Shown: one piece after another, positions 1 through 7,925 of the stretch | Numbering within the stretch: the first letter of the stretch is position 1 | How the letters are laid out: every line of letters starts with the position of its first letter | Assembly (NCBI GenBank): GCA_001897995.1 | Contig: MKRV01000047.1 | Coordinates: 1-40,327 of the forward strand | Source of the DNA: Alphaproteobacteria bacterium 65-37 | GTDB taxonomy: Bacteria > Pseudomonadota > Alphaproteobacteria > Reyranellales > Reyranellaceae | Direction: 5' to 3' | Length of the DNA stretch: 40,327 nt | Made by a program: the position numbers and the translations under genes | The notes under the pieces: model-generated | What the model was told of the DNA's origin: nothing | What the model saw: only the letters and a program-made list of their open reading frames with translations | Database searches by the model: none

Positions 1-1
1 C

Positions 2-73
2 CAGGGGACATTAGGGGTGCTTGAGGTTATGAAGGCGCCCGCGAAGGCGGTCGTTTCGGCCGCCGGGCAGTGA
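2..73 (+). CDS. possible 3' end of an upstream gene (partial)
   Basis: Of the three forward frames at the left edge, only this one stays open from the first bases. It reads 23 codons, ending VVSAAGQ, before a TGA at 71-73. The other two frames stop within about 25 bases. That fits the tail of a gene running in from the left, possibly an ABC transporter or exporter component, since the next gene is a membrane-fusion adaptor. The fragment is too short to identify. Its TGA overlaps a GTG codon at 70-72 in the frame of the next gene, the sort of overlap seen in coupled operons. Confidence 0.35.
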   Translation, partial: QGTLGVLEVMKAPAKAVVSAAGQ

Positions 74-156
74 GCAAATTGGTGCCGGCAGCACCAGCGC
101 AGCCCCGCGAGTATCGGGGATGCGGGCTTTCTGAGGGTGTGGAAAGCAAATCCGGG

Positions 157-1152
157 ATGGCAAAGTCCAATAAATTTGCGTGGGTCGGAGTGGCGGTGAT
201 TCTCGCCGCGGCCGGCGCGGTCTTGCTGACGGGGATCTCCGAAGGCCAGATCGGCAATGCACAGAACAAGGCCGAGGTGGTCGGCCCGCTGATCTCGCGC
301 GGCTACACCGAAGCGCCCGCCGGGACGGCGGTGATCGGCGGCGATCAGCTGGGCGGCGACATCGTGATCGAGCTCAAGGTCGTCGAGGGCGAGACCGTCA
401 AGCGCGACCAGGTCGTCGCGGTGCTGAACAACTACCCGACGGCCGACATCGAGGTGCGCCAGCGCGAAGCCGAGCTCACCAAGGCCAAGCAGCAGCGCGA
501 AGCGATGGTCTCCGGGTTCCGCACGTCGGAGATCGCCCAGCAGGAAGTTGTGGTGAAGTCGGCGTCCGAGGAGAGCCGGCTCAAGGATCTCGAGCTCTCG
601 CGCTCGAGCGCGCCACCCGACCAGAAGCAGCTGCAGTCGACGATCACCCGCCAGGTGCTCGAACGCGAGCAGGCCAAGCTCAAATACATGAAGGACGTCC
701 TGGCCGCCGACCTGGGCCAGATCGATTCCGAGATCTCCATCATCCAGGCGCGCCTCGACGCCGCGAAGCTCGAGCGCGAGGCGTCGCTGGTGCGCTCACC
801 GCTCAACGGCGTGGTCGCCGAGATCTACACCCGCGCCGGCGAACGCATCATGTCCTACAAGGGCATCGTCAAGATCGTCGATCTCAACCAGATCCGCATC
901 TTCGCCGATGTCGACGAAATCCATCTGCGCGCCCTGAAGCTCGGCGGCAAGGTCGAGTTCACGTTCCAGGGCAGCCGTACCGCGCATGTCGGCACGATCG
1001 TGCGCACGCCGCTCACAGTGAAGCGGAGCAAGCGCTCCGAAGCCGATCTCGGCGAGCAGAACACCCGTCTCGTCGAGGTCGAGATCAAGCCCGACAATCC
1101 GTCGGGCATGCCGCAGATGCTGGGCCGCGAAGCCCGCGTCACCTTCGAATAA
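157..1152 (+). CDS. HlyD/RND-type membrane fusion (periplasmic adaptor) protein
   Basis: Predicted 331-residue periplasmic adaptor linking an inner-membrane exporter to an outer-membrane channel. An N-terminal membrane anchor spans about residues 8-26. A biotinyl-lipoyl-like half follows around 60-95 (VVEGETVKRDQVVAVL), then a long charged helical hairpin at about 100-205. The second lipoyl half is around 210-235 (VRSPLNGVVAEIYTRAGE), followed by a beta-barrel stretch beginning IRIFADVDE. This order is typical of HlyD/DevB adaptors. The ATG at 157 puts the anchor at the N-terminus. A GTG at 70 would add 29 residues and overlaps the upstream stop, so it remains possible. The cognate ABC or RND pump would lie left of the window. 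The 3' end overlaps the convergent TRAP permease by 14 bases. Confidence 0.85.
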   Translation: MAKSNKFAWVGVAVILAAAGAVLLTGISEGQIGNAQNKAEVVGPLISRGYTEAPAGTAVIGGDQLGGDIVIELKVVEGETVKRDQVVAVLNNYPTADIEVRQREAELTKAKQQREAMVSGFRTSEIAQQEVVVKSASEESRLKDLELSRSSAPPDQKQLQSTITRQVLEREQAKLKYMKDVLAADLGQIDSEISIIQARLDAAKLEREASLVRSPLNGVVAEIYTRAGERIMSYKGIVKIVDLNQIRIFADVDEIHLRALKLGGKVEFTFQGSRTAHVGTIVRTPLTVKRSKRSEADLGEQNTRLVEVEIKPDNPSGMPQMLGREARVTFE

Positions 1153-3154
1153 CGGCGGCGCCGCCGCGGCGCGCGGCGGCGTATTCGTAGGCGATCAGCC
1201 CGGCCAGCACGAACAGGCCCAGCAGGCGCGCAACGACCATGCCGCCGACCCAATCGTCGATGATCTCCGGGAAAGTGAGCGCGACGCCCGCCAGGACGGC
1301 GACCGCCCGCGTGGCCAGCCCGAGCGGACGCCACAGGTGGCCTTGCGCGGCGATCGCGAGCGCCAGGATGCCGCCGGCCGCCCCCACCGTGACCCAGGGG
1401 ATCCAGGCCCAGCTGGTGTCCTTCGGCAGCTCCAGCAGGAGGCCGATGCCGATCGGATCGAGCACGAAGATGAACGGCACCAGGAAGGCCGGCAGGGCGT
1501 ATTTCCAGCTCTGCAGGGTGGTGACGTAGGGGTCCGCACGTGTGAGCGTAGCGGCCGCGAACGGCGCCAGCGCTGTCGGCGGCGACACTTCCGACAGCAC
1601 CGCGTAGTAGAAGATGAACATGTGCGCGGCGTAGTCCGGGATGCCGAGCTTGATCAGCGCCGGGGCAGCGATCACCGCGCACATGATGTAGGAGGCGGTG
1701 ACCGGCACCGCGAGCCCGACCACCCAGACGATCAGCGCCGTGTAGACCGACGTCCAGAACAGCGACCCGCCGGCGAGATCGATCACGATCGACGAGAATT
1801 TCAGCGCCAGGCCGGTCTTGGTGATGACGCCGACGATGATGCCGGCGCAGGCGCAGGTCGCCGCCACGCCCAGCGCCTGGATCGAGCCGTCGGCCAGCGC
1901 CCGGAACAGCCGGCCCGGCCACAGCGCCGTGTCGGTGCGCAGGTAGCTCACCAGGATGGCGAGCAGGATCGACCAGAAGACCGCATAGGTCGCCGAGAAG
2001 CCCCAGACCATCAGCACGACGACGGAGATCAGCGACGTGAAATGGAAGCCGTAGCGCGTGAGGAGCTGGCCCATCGACATGTCGACGGCGGGATCGACGG
2101 CGCGCAGGCCGTACTTGCGCGCATCGATCTCGGTCATCACCAGCAGGCCGAAATAGTAGAGGCAGGTCGGGATGATCGCCATGCGAACGATGTCGAGGTA
2201 GGACATCTTGAGGTATTCGGCGATCAGGAAGGCGGCGGCGCCCAGCACCGGCGGCGACAGGATGGCGCCCAGGCCACCGGCCGCCAGCAGGCCGCCGGCG
2301 GCGGATTTGCCGTAGCCCGCCTCCTTCATGATCGGCCAGGCCACCGTGCCGATGGTGACCGTGGTGGCCACGCCCGAGCCCGAGGGGCCGCCCAGCAGGA
2401 ACGACGACAGCACGACGGCGCGGCCCGCCGCATTGGGCTGGCCCTTCATGGCGCGCAGCGAGAAATCGATGAAGAAGCGGCCGGCCCCGGAGGCCTGCAG
2501 GATGGCGCCGAAGATGGTGAACAGGATGATCAGCGTGGCCGAGACGTCGATCGCCGAGCCGAAGATGCCGTTCAGCGTCATGTAGAGCTCGGCGATCATG
2601 TCGGACAGCGGATAGCCCTTATGCGTCCACGGCGCCGGCAGGTAGTTGCCCCATAGGGCATAGGCCAGGAACACCAGGGACAGCACCGGCATGATCCAGC
2701 CGGTGGCGCGGCGCGTCGATTCGAGCACCAGCACGATCAGCAGGCCACCGATGATCAGATCGGTGCGGGTCGGCGAGACGTAGCGGTCGAGGAAGTCGTC
2801 GGCTGCCTCGAGGTCGGTCCAGGTGCCGCCGGTCATCATGTACCAGATGACGACCAGCACCAGCCCGGCGGCCACGATGTCCCAGGGAGCCACCCGGTTG
2901 CGCCAGCTCTTCACCGCCGGAAACAGCAGGAAGACCAGGGACAGCGCAAAGGCGACGTGGATCTCGCGCAGCGACTGGGTATCGACGGTCGATGCCGCGG
3001 CGTAAAGATGGAACAGGGTCATCAGGAAGGCGATGAAGGTGAGCGCCTTACCCCACCAGCCCACGAACTTGTGGACGCCTCCTTCTTCCTGTTCGATCAG
3101 CTCTTCGACTTTGCGCCGTTCCTCGTCGTTCAGCAGTTCGGCCTGGACCGTCAT
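1139..3154 (-). CDS. TAXI-type TRAP transporter permease, fused small and large subunits
   Basis: Predicted 671-residue inner-membrane permease that couples sodium or proton entry to uptake of an organic acid delivered by a periplasmic binding protein. The N-terminal cytoplasmic stretch is charged (ERRKVEELIEQEEGG). About four DctQ-like helices follow, then a long DctM-like region. The family hallmark block is present (GPSGSGVATTVTIGTVAWP, then AGGLLAAGGLGAILSPPVLG). Length and fusion match the TAXI-associated fused permeases. I chose the ATG at 3154 because GGGGTGG lies just upstream and the next in-frame extension is arginine-rich and non-homologous in appearance. It follows its binding-protein gene after 65 bases containing a hairpin. 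The substrate cannot be read from sequence; dicarboxylates, glutamate or similar acids are usual for the family. Confidence 0.93.
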   Translation of the reverse strand: MTVQAELLNDEERRKVEELIEQEEGGVHKFVGWWGKALTFIAFLMTLFHLYAAASTVDTQSLREIHVAFALSLVFLLFPAVKSWRNRVAPWDIVAAGLVLVVIWYMMTGGTWTDLEAADDFLDRYVSPTRTDLIIGGLLIVLVLESTRRATGWIMPVLSLVFLAYALWGNYLPAPWTHKGYPLSDMIAELYMTLNGIFGSAIDVSATLIILFTIFGAILQASGAGRFFIDFSLRAMKGQPNAAGRAVVLSSFLLGGPSGSGVATTVTIGTVAWPIMKEAGYGKSAAGGLLAAGGLGAILSPPVLGAAAFLIAEYLKMSYLDIVRMAIIPTCLYYFGLLVMTEIDARKYGLRAVDPAVDMSMGQLLTRYGFHFTSLISVVVLMVWGFSATYAVFWSILLAILVSYLRTDTALWPGRLFRALADGSIQALGVAATCACAGIIVGVITKTGLALKFSSIVIDLAGGSLFWTSVYTALIVWVVGLAVPVTASYIMCAVIAAPALIKLGIPDYAAHMFIFYYAVLSEVSPPTALAPFAAATLTRADPYVTTLQSWKYALPAFLVPFIFVLDPIGIGLLLELPKDTSWAWIPWVTVGAAGGILALAIAAQGHLWRPLGLATRAVAVLAGVALTFPEIIDDWVGGMVVARLLGLFVLAGLIAYEYAAARRGGAAVIRR

Positions 3155-3173
3155 ATCGTCGCCACCCCAAATG

Positions 3174-3205
3174 GAACGGGGCCCCCCACCCGGAGAGCCC
3201 CGTTC
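3174..3205 (-). other. intercistronic hairpin between TRAP binding-protein and permease genes
   Basis: GAACGGGGC (3174-3182) and GCCCCGTTC (3197-3205) form a perfect 9-bp stem with a 14-base loop. It lies just after the binding-protein stop and before the permease ribosome site. No U-run follows, so it looks less like a full terminator than a 3'-end stabiliser or partial attenuator. Such a structure would let the binding protein be made in excess over the permease, a common arrangement in binding-protein transporters. Confidence 0.6.
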
Positions 3206-3219
3206 ATCGTCGACCTGGA

Positions 3220-4194
3220 TTACGAGAGCTTGATGCCCTTCTCGTTGAAGAATTTGACAGCGCCCGGATGGAACGGCACGGACGAATTGGCCGCCTTCTG
3301 GTTCTCCGGAGTCATGTCGATTGCCGCCTTGTGGGTGGCGACGAGGTCGCCGTGGTTGTCCCACAGGGTCTTGATGATGGTGTAGGCCTGATCGTCCTTC
3401 ATCGAAGCCGGCACGATCAGGATGTTCCAGATGGCGATGACCGGCACCGCGGCATCCTGGTGCGGATAGGCCTTGGCCTTGATCTCGCTCTCCGCGAACA
3501 CCGGGCCGTACTTCTTGTTGAGCGCCGGCACCAGGTCGGCGGTCGGGATCAGCTTGATCTTGATGCCCTGGGTCGCCGCCAGGTCGGTGATCGCCGCGAC
3601 CGGCGGGCCGCCGTTGAAGAAGTAGCCGTCGAGCTTGCCGTCCTTCATGGCGTTGGTGCTCTCGGCCGGCGACAGGCGCTCACGCTTGATGTCGGAGAGC
3701 TTGAGGCCGAGCTCGTCGAGGATGCGCAGCGCCATGACTTCCGAGCCGCTGACCGGCGCGCTGGTCGAGATGCGCTTGCCCTTGATGTCGGAGAGCTTGT
3801 TGATGCCCGTGCCTTCCATGGTCACGAAGTGCACCAGGTTGGGATAGACGACGCAGAGCGTCCGCGAGTCGACGGGCTTGTCCTTGAACTTGTCGAGCCC
3901 CTTGATGGCGTCGTAGGCGGTGTCGCACTGGGTCAGCGCCATCTGCGCCTTGCCGTCGCGGATCATGTGCATGTTGGCGACCGAGCCGGCCGTGGCCTCG
4001 GCGGTGACCGCCCAGCCCGACACCTTCTTGCTCAGGATGTTCGCCATGGCGCCACCCAGCGGATAGTAGACGGCGCCCGTGGTGCCGGTGGCGATCGAGA
4101 ACTGGGCTTGCGCCGCCGCGGGCAGTCCCCACCCGGCAGTCATACCCAGCGCGCCGACGGCCGAGCCGGCGGCGATGAATTGGCGTCGCTTCAT
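3220..4194 (-). CDS. TAXI family TRAP transporter solute-binding protein
   Basis: Predicted 324-residue periplasmic receptor for the TRAP permease encoded just downstream. The N-terminus MKRRQFIAAGSAVGALGMTA carries a twin-arginine-like motif and a hydrophobic core, with likely cleavage after AAAQA. The mature start FSIATGTTGAVYYPLGGAMA is the family signature of TAXI (NMT1-like) receptors. The later ISTSAPVSGSE and DGYFFNGG stretches are also typical. The ATG at 4194 is preceded by a strong AGGAGG ribosome site (CAGGAGGAAAA). It is the first gene of a two-gene operon with the permease and is divergent from the DUF1036 gene at 4324. The ligand is unknown. Confidence 0.93.
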   Translation of the reverse strand: MKRRQFIAAGSAVGALGMTAGWGLPAAAQAQFSIATGTTGAVYYPLGGAMANILSKKVSGWAVTAEATAGSVANMHMIRDGKAQMALTQCDTAYDAIKGLDKFKDKPVDSRTLCVVYPNLVHFVTMEGTGINKLSDIKGKRISTSAPVSGSEVMALRILDELGLKLSDIKRERLSPAESTNAMKDGKLDGYFFNGGPPVAAITDLAATQGIKIKLIPTADLVPALNKKYGPVFAESEIKAKAYPHQDAAVPVIAIWNILIVPASMKDDQAYTIIKTLWDNHGDLVATHKAAIDMTPENQKAANSSVPFHPGAVKFFNEKGIKLS

Positions 4195-4323
4195 TTTTCC
4201 TCCTGTTTCCCCAACTCCCCAATGGGGCCGGAACAAACCACGTCGACCGCGGCGAGGCAACATTGTGTCGTTGTGCTTGAAGGCCCTGGGGCCGCGAGAT
4301 AGCCTTCGGCCGGGTGGGGGACG

Positions 4324-4770
4324 ATGAAAACAGGCTTGGTTCTGACGGTTCTGGCCGTCTTGTGCAGTGCAACGATGGCGGTCGACGCGTCGGCCCAGCA
4401 GCGTCGCCTCGGTTTGCAAGGTTTTCAGGTCTGCAACCGCACCGCCAACGAGATCGAGGTGGCCAAGGCCGTGAACACCGGCGCCACCGACCGCGGCCAG
4501 CCCATCATCATTTCCGAAGGATGGTACAAGCTGCCGCCCGGTGCCTGCACAATGCTGTGGCCGGCACCGCTCAACTACCTGTCCTACCTGGTCTATGCCC
4601 AGGACAAGCGCAGCGGCCGCGAATGGGGCGGCACGGTGCCCCTCTGCATTTCGCCCCAGGCCTTCACCATTCGGTCCGACACTTGCGGCCAAGGCTACGA
4701 GCGGCGCCCCTTCACCCAGGTCAACATGGGCAACGAACGCAATTCCTGGACCCACACCTTCTATCCGTAG
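4324..4770 (+). CDS. exported DUF1036 domain protein
   Basis: Predicted 148-residue secreted protein. The signal peptide covers about residues 1-24 (cut near ASA-QQ). The rest matches the DUF1036 pattern: QVCNRTANEIEVAKA near the start, SEGWYKLPPGAC in the middle, and further cysteines in VPLCIS and SDTCGQGY. The family's function is unknown. It is common in alphaproteobacteria, and the four mature cysteines suggest a disulfide-stabilised periplasmic fold. The start codon follows a G-rich GGGTGGGGG segment. The gene ends one base before the stop of the convergent response regulator gene. Confidence 0.85.
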   Translation: MKTGLVLTVLAVLCSATMAVDASAQQRRLGLQGFQVCNRTANEIEVAKAVNTGATDRGQPIIISEGWYKLPPGACTMLWPAPLNYLSYLVYAQDKRSGREWGGTVPLCISPQAFTIRSDTCGQGYERRPFTQVNMGNERNSWTHTFYP

Positions 4771-4771
4771 C

Positions 4772-5161
4772 TCAGCCCATCCCGGAAGCAGGTCGCGCCC
4801 CGTCGAGCAGCTGGCCGAGCATCTCGACCACCTCGTCCGACTGGAAGGGCTTGTCGAAAAACGGCCGGTCGCTGTGCTTCAGCGGCATCAGCGAGGCCGA
4901 CCGGCCCGACGCGAAAACGAAGGGAATGCGCAGCGCCGCCAAGGCATCGGCAACGGGAAAGACCAGCTCGTTGTTCTTCAGGCGGATATCGAGGATGGCG
5001 CCGTTCACGGCCTGATCGGCCAGGATGGCAAAGGCTGCGGCCACCGAGGCCACCGGGCCGAGGGCGGTGGCGCCGACATGCGCCAGCGCCATGCGCAGAT
5101 CGAGGCCGATCGCCGGATCGTCTTCGACGATCAGCACTGTGCGTCCTTCCAGGCTACTCAA
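4772..5161 (-). CDS. single-domain CheY-like response regulator
   Basis: Predicted 129-residue receiver domain with no output domain. Acidic residues E13, D14 and D15 (LIVEDDP), phospho-acceptor D58 (AILDIRL), S85 (VFASGR) and K104 (FFDKPF) are all in place, so it should accept phosphate. I chose the TTG at 5161 because AAAGGGTGGAGT sits directly upstream. The frame stays open a further 68 codons to 5365, but that extension is arginine- and proline-rich and crosses a 15-base repeat. No histidine kinase is in the window, so the partner is unknown. Similar stand-alone receivers in alphaproteobacteria serve general stress or phosphorelay pathways, but that is family knowledge only. Confidence 0.85.
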   Translation of the reverse strand: MSSLEGRTVLIVEDDPAIGLDLRMALAHVGATALGPVASVAAAFAILADQAVNGAILDIRLKNNELVFPVADALAALRIPFVFASGRSASLMPLKHSDRPFFDKPFQSDEVVEMLGQLLDGARPASGMG

Positions 5162-5461
5162 ACTCCACCCTTTCTGCCGCAGACGATCCCGGCAAGACGC
5201 AATCCGAGTGCAGGATAACGTCCCTTCATAACGGCAATGGGAGATCGTGGCTGCATGGCGGAGCCACAAAGTCTTCTTTGGGCCGGTTTGTTCGGAATCG
5301 GGCCGTTTGACGCCGGGCCGTCCGGGCTCGGGCCGCCTGCAATCCGGCCGTTGCCAAAATGTCACCTGCCCCCGCGCAGGGGCGAAACGGGCGCAGAGAG
5401 TGGGAACTCACCCCTGGACGGCACGTTGTCTGGCTGAACCAGCAACGAGGAACCGAGATCA
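5162..5461. other. 300-bp divergent intergenic region with a 15-bp periodic repeat
   Basis: This gap separates the response regulator (minus strand) from the small gene at 5462. Several frames are open here, but none gives a recognisable protein. The notable content is a GGGCCG-headed repeat at 5280-5350, listed separately. A GAGGAA ribosome-site-like sequence near 5447 serves the downstream gene. Confidence 0.6.
5280..5350. repeat. GGGCCG motif repeated at 15-bp steps
   Basis: GGGCCG (the last copy starts with C) begins at 5280, 5300, 5315, 5330 and 5345. The last four copies are spaced exactly 15 bases apart. The intervening bases vary. In translation the period appears as five-codon units beginning GR on the plus strand or RP on the minus strand. 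It could be a decayed tandem repeat or a set of phased binding sites; nothing in the sequence decides this. Confidence 0.55.
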
Positions 5462-5752
5462 ATGGCGACCGCACAGATGCGGATCAGCGTGGAAGAATTG
5501 AGGCTCCTGCGGGCCCTGTCGGTCGGGCAGGCCGTGAAGCTTCCGTCGGCCCATCGTCTGCGCCTGGAACTGCTCGGCCTGCTGCATGACGGGCCGGCCG
5601 GGCCCAGGCTGACGACCCTGGGCCGTCACCACGTAGAAACCGCGCTCCCCGACGACGAAGCCAAGGAAAAAGTCACAGACGCGCCGGCCACACCCGTGAA
5701 ACGGGACCGGTTGGGGCGGCGTTTGCCCCATGGGCGTTCTCTGCCCTTCTGA
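5462..5752 (+). CDS. small conserved-looking protein of unknown function
   Basis: Predicted 96-residue protein, not recognised. The first 60 residues look like a compact helical or winged-helix unit (EELRLLRALSVGQ, then HRLRLELLGLLHDG) ending in a LTTLGRHHV strand-turn. The C-terminal third is charged and probably disordered. A similar T-x-LGR ending occurs in the small protein at 8819-9058, so both may be winged-helix relatives. A GAGGAA ribosome site lies about nine bases before the ATG. It precedes the Crp/Fnr gene by 49 bases on the same strand and may be co-transcribed with it. Confidence 0.6.
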   Translation: MATAQMRISVEELRLLRALSVGQAVKLPSAHRLRLELLGLLHDGPAGPRLTTLGRHHVETALPDDEAKEKVTDAPATPVKRDRLGRRLPHGRSLPF

Positions 5753-5801
5753 TCCCTGGCCCGTCACTTCTCCCCCTGACCGATGACGGATTGGATTTCC
5801 A

Positions 5802-6668
5802 ATGACCCCACCTCGCGCGTCCCAGTCAGCCTTTTCGACCGAACCGATGACGTCGCCGACCGCTCCGCGGCCCTCCCCCTATAGCGTCGTTCCGCACGTC
5901 GTGCGGGACGGGCAGGACGGCCAGGCAACAACGCACAAGGAGACGGCCTTGGAAGCGCCGCCTGAGTTCGATCCTCGGAATCTCTTCCTGGCTGCGCTGT
6001 CGCCGACCGACCAGGCCATCCTTCGCAGCATGCTGTCGCTGCAACGCCTGCCGCAGGGGCTGGTGCTGCAGGAGCCCGAGCAAAGCATCGAGCACGTCTA
6101 TTTCGTCGAAAGCGGTATGATTTCGCTGGTCGCGGCGATGCAGGATGGGGCGGCGATCGAAACCGTGACGCTCGGCCGCGAGGCTATTCTGGGTGCGCTG
6201 GCCGCGTTCGGTACCCACCGCGCGACGGCCCGGGCGATCGTGCAGATCGACGCCACGGCCTGGCGTCTGCCAGTGGCCGACTTCCGCCACGCCATCGAAG
6301 AGAGTCCCGGCCTGCGCAAGATGGCGCTGCTCGGCAGCGAACTGCTGCTGGCCCACATGCAGCAGACCGCCGCGTGCAATGCCTTGCACACCGCCGAACG
6401 CCGTCTCTGCCGCTGGATCGTGCAGGTCCAGGACCGCGTCGGCAGCGACGTGATCCGCCTGACCCACGACTTCCTCGCCCAGATGCTGTCGGTGCGGCGG
6501 CCGACGGTGAGCCTGATCGCCTACGAGCTGCAGCAGGCCGGCTTTATCCGCTACCAGCGCGGCCGTATCGCCATCCTCGATCGCGCCGGCCTGGAACGCA
6601 GCGCCTGCGAATGCGCCGGCGTCCTGCGCGAGAAGACCCAGCGAATCGTCGGTGATATCGGATTCTAG
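5802..6668 (+). CDS. Crp/Fnr family transcriptional regulator
   Basis: Predicted 288-residue DNA-binding regulator. After a low-complexity N-terminus of about 55 residues comes a cyclic-nucleotide-binding-like beta-barrel at about 60-160 (VYFVESGMISLVAAMQDG, then VTLGREAILG). A dimerisation helix covers about 165-200. A Crp-type helix-turn-helix lies at about 220-258 (LTHDFLAQMLSVRRPTVSLI). The N-terminal cysteine cluster of oxygen-sensing Fnr is absent, and no clear cAMP-pocket arginine-serine pair is visible, so the effector is unknown. A C-terminal CEC near residue 268 is common in alphaproteobacterial members. The start could be the later ATG at 5847, which would trim the disordered leader. 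A palindrome just after the gene may end its transcript. Confidence 0.88.
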   Translation: MTPPRASQSAFSTEPMTSPTAPRPSPYSVVPHVVRDGQDGQATTHKETALEAPPEFDPRNLFLAALSPTDQAILRSMLSLQRLPQGLVLQEPEQSIEHVYFVESGMISLVAAMQDGAAIETVTLGREAILGALAAFGTHRATARAIVQIDATAWRLPVADFRHAIEESPGLRKMALLGSELLLAHMQQTAACNALHTAERRLCRWIVQVQDRVGSDVIRLTHDFLAQMLSVRRPTVSLIAYELQQAGFIRYQRGRIAILDRAGLERSACECAGVLREKTQRIVGDIGF

Positions 6669-6690
6669 GTTGCCGCCTTGATTTTCATAT

Positions 6691-6715
6691 TCCTCTCCCC
6701 CTTTGGGGGAGAGGA
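6691..6715. repeat. CTCTCCC-type palindrome between convergent genes (terminator-like)
   Basis: TCCTCTCCCCC (6691-6701) and GGGGGAGAGGA (6705-6715) form a perfect 11-bp stem with a TTT loop. It lies between the convergent Crp/Fnr and ROK genes. Related palindromes occur at 11523, 18881, 19012 and 38614, so this is a dispersed family. It lacks a clean U-run on either strand, but position and strength suit a bidirectional transcription stop. Confidence 0.7.
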
Positions 6716-6738
6716 GAATTAAAGCAAGGACTGCAACG

Positions 6739-7818
6739 TCACTCCTTCGGGCGGTTGGTGAAGCGGGCGTTGCCCAGCCCGGTGCCGATGGTGAGGACGC
6801 CCCACCGCTCGACGTCGCCCATGTTGGAGACCTCGCTCAAGCCCTGAACCACCGCATCGTTGTGGATCAGCATTGCCGGCTCGTGGCCGTCGATGCGCGG
6901 CAGTTTTTCAGCCAATGCCGCGTCGAGCCGGAAGCCCTCCTCCTGCCAGTTCCCCGGCAGGTTCTGCCCGCCGCTCAGGATCGTGCCGTCGTCGTCGATC
7001 AATCCCGGGCAGGCAATCCCGAGGAACGGCGCGAGCTTCAGCTTCGCCTCCAGCGCCTTGTCCGTGAGTTCCGTCACCATGTCGGCCAGGCGCTGCACGG
7101 CCTCTTCGCGGCTCGGCTTTTCGTCACGATGCCGCCAATGCAGCATCTTCCACACGGCGGCCTTCGAGACGTCTCCCTTGCGCATCTTGAGGTCGACGAT
7201 GCCGACCCGGAGATTGGTGCCGCCGATATCGACGGCGGCGATGGCGTCATGCCCCGCCAGCATCCAGCTTGGCGCGAGATGCACGGCGCCGATCAGGCCT
7301 GCCTCGTCGGGATGATTGGAAATGGGCCGCAGCTCGACCGGCACGGCCTCGCCGGCGAGAATCACCTGCGCACGCCCCATAGCGAGCTGTCCGATATGGC
7401 TCGAGCTCAGGCCGCCGCCCACGACGATGCGCTCGGTCTCCTGCCAGTTCTTCAGGCGCAGGAAGCGGCGCACCACCGTCGCCAGTTCATGGGCAAACTC
7501 CTCGATCACCGTATGGACGAGGCCGGCCGCGACCGTGTCCTTGCTTGCCAGGGCCTTTTCGAGCTTGGATTTGGAGATTTCCGCGGTCGGCGTATCGCCG
7601 AACGGATCCTCGCCCAGGGTCGACACGACACGGTCGCGCCAATCGTCGAGGATCGCGCGAAAGGCGCGCCCGCTGGCGCGATCGCCGACGAAGCCCTCCT
7701 CGTCACGCAATTCCTCGTTGTAGGTATCGATCGTGACCGCCGACAGGACACGCGCGCCGTGAACGAGAACAGTGGGAGCCGCCTGGTCGGTCTCCTCTTT
7801 TGGCAGCTTGCTGCTCAT
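6739..7818 (-). CDS. ROK-family sugar kinase-like protein with permuted motif order
   Basis: Predicted 359-residue protein of the ROK/ASKHA (hexokinase-actin) fold. The motifs are clear but in the wrong order. The usual C-terminal adenosine motif comes first (IVVGGGLS, 131-138), then the connecting motif AGLIGA (173-178). Next come the usual N-terminal phosphate-1 motif DIGGTNLRVG (197-206), GIACPG (267-272), the catalytic Asn-Asp pair (ND, 320-321), and finally the phosphate-2 motif LTIGTGLGN (342-350) near the C-terminus. This is a circular permutation with the break between phosphate-2 and adenosine. The ROK zinc cysteine cluster is absent. All ATP- and sugar-site motifs are retained, so activity is plausible; the substrate is unknown. 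The ATG at 7818 has GGAAGG upstream. Divergent from the MORN gene at 7939. Confidence 0.8.
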   Translation of the reverse strand: MSSKLPKEETDQAAPTVLVHGARVLSAVTIDTYNEELRDEEGFVGDRASGRAFRAILDDWRDRVVSTLGEDPFGDTPTAEISKSKLEKALASKDTVAAGLVHTVIEEFAHELATVVRRFLRLKNWQETERIVVGGGLSSSHIGQLAMGRAQVILAGEAVPVELRPISNHPDEAGLIGAVHLAPSWMLAGHDAIAAVDIGGTNLRVGIVDLKMRKGDVSKAAVWKMLHWRHRDEKPSREEAVQRLADMVTELTDKALEAKLKLAPFLGIACPGLIDDDGTILSGGQNLPGNWQEEGFRLDAALAEKLPRIDGHEPAMLIHNDAVVQGLSEVSNMGDVERWGVLTIGTGLGNARFTNRPKE

Positions 7819-7925
7819 ACGATGACCTTCCCTCGCGCGACGCCATGTCCCGCAGCAGGACAAACGATTGACCCAGCATCGGAGTTCCCAGAACGCGGCT
7901 CCGCGGCCAGGATTGACGATCTCTG

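Noticed and set aside
1337..2656. A 439-codon plus-strand frame opposite the TRAP permease
   Set aside because: The Arg/His/Asp-rich composition is typical of the antisense of a membrane-protein gene, and no domain is visible.
3155..3364. N-terminal extension of the TRAP permease
   Set aside because: It would overlap the end of the binding-protein gene and is Arg/Gly/Pro-rich. The ATG at 3154 has a ribosome site and begins the normal family N-terminus.
5280..5350. CRISPR array
   Set aside because: The repeat unit is only six conserved bases with 15-base spacing, far too short for repeats and spacers. No cas genes are present.
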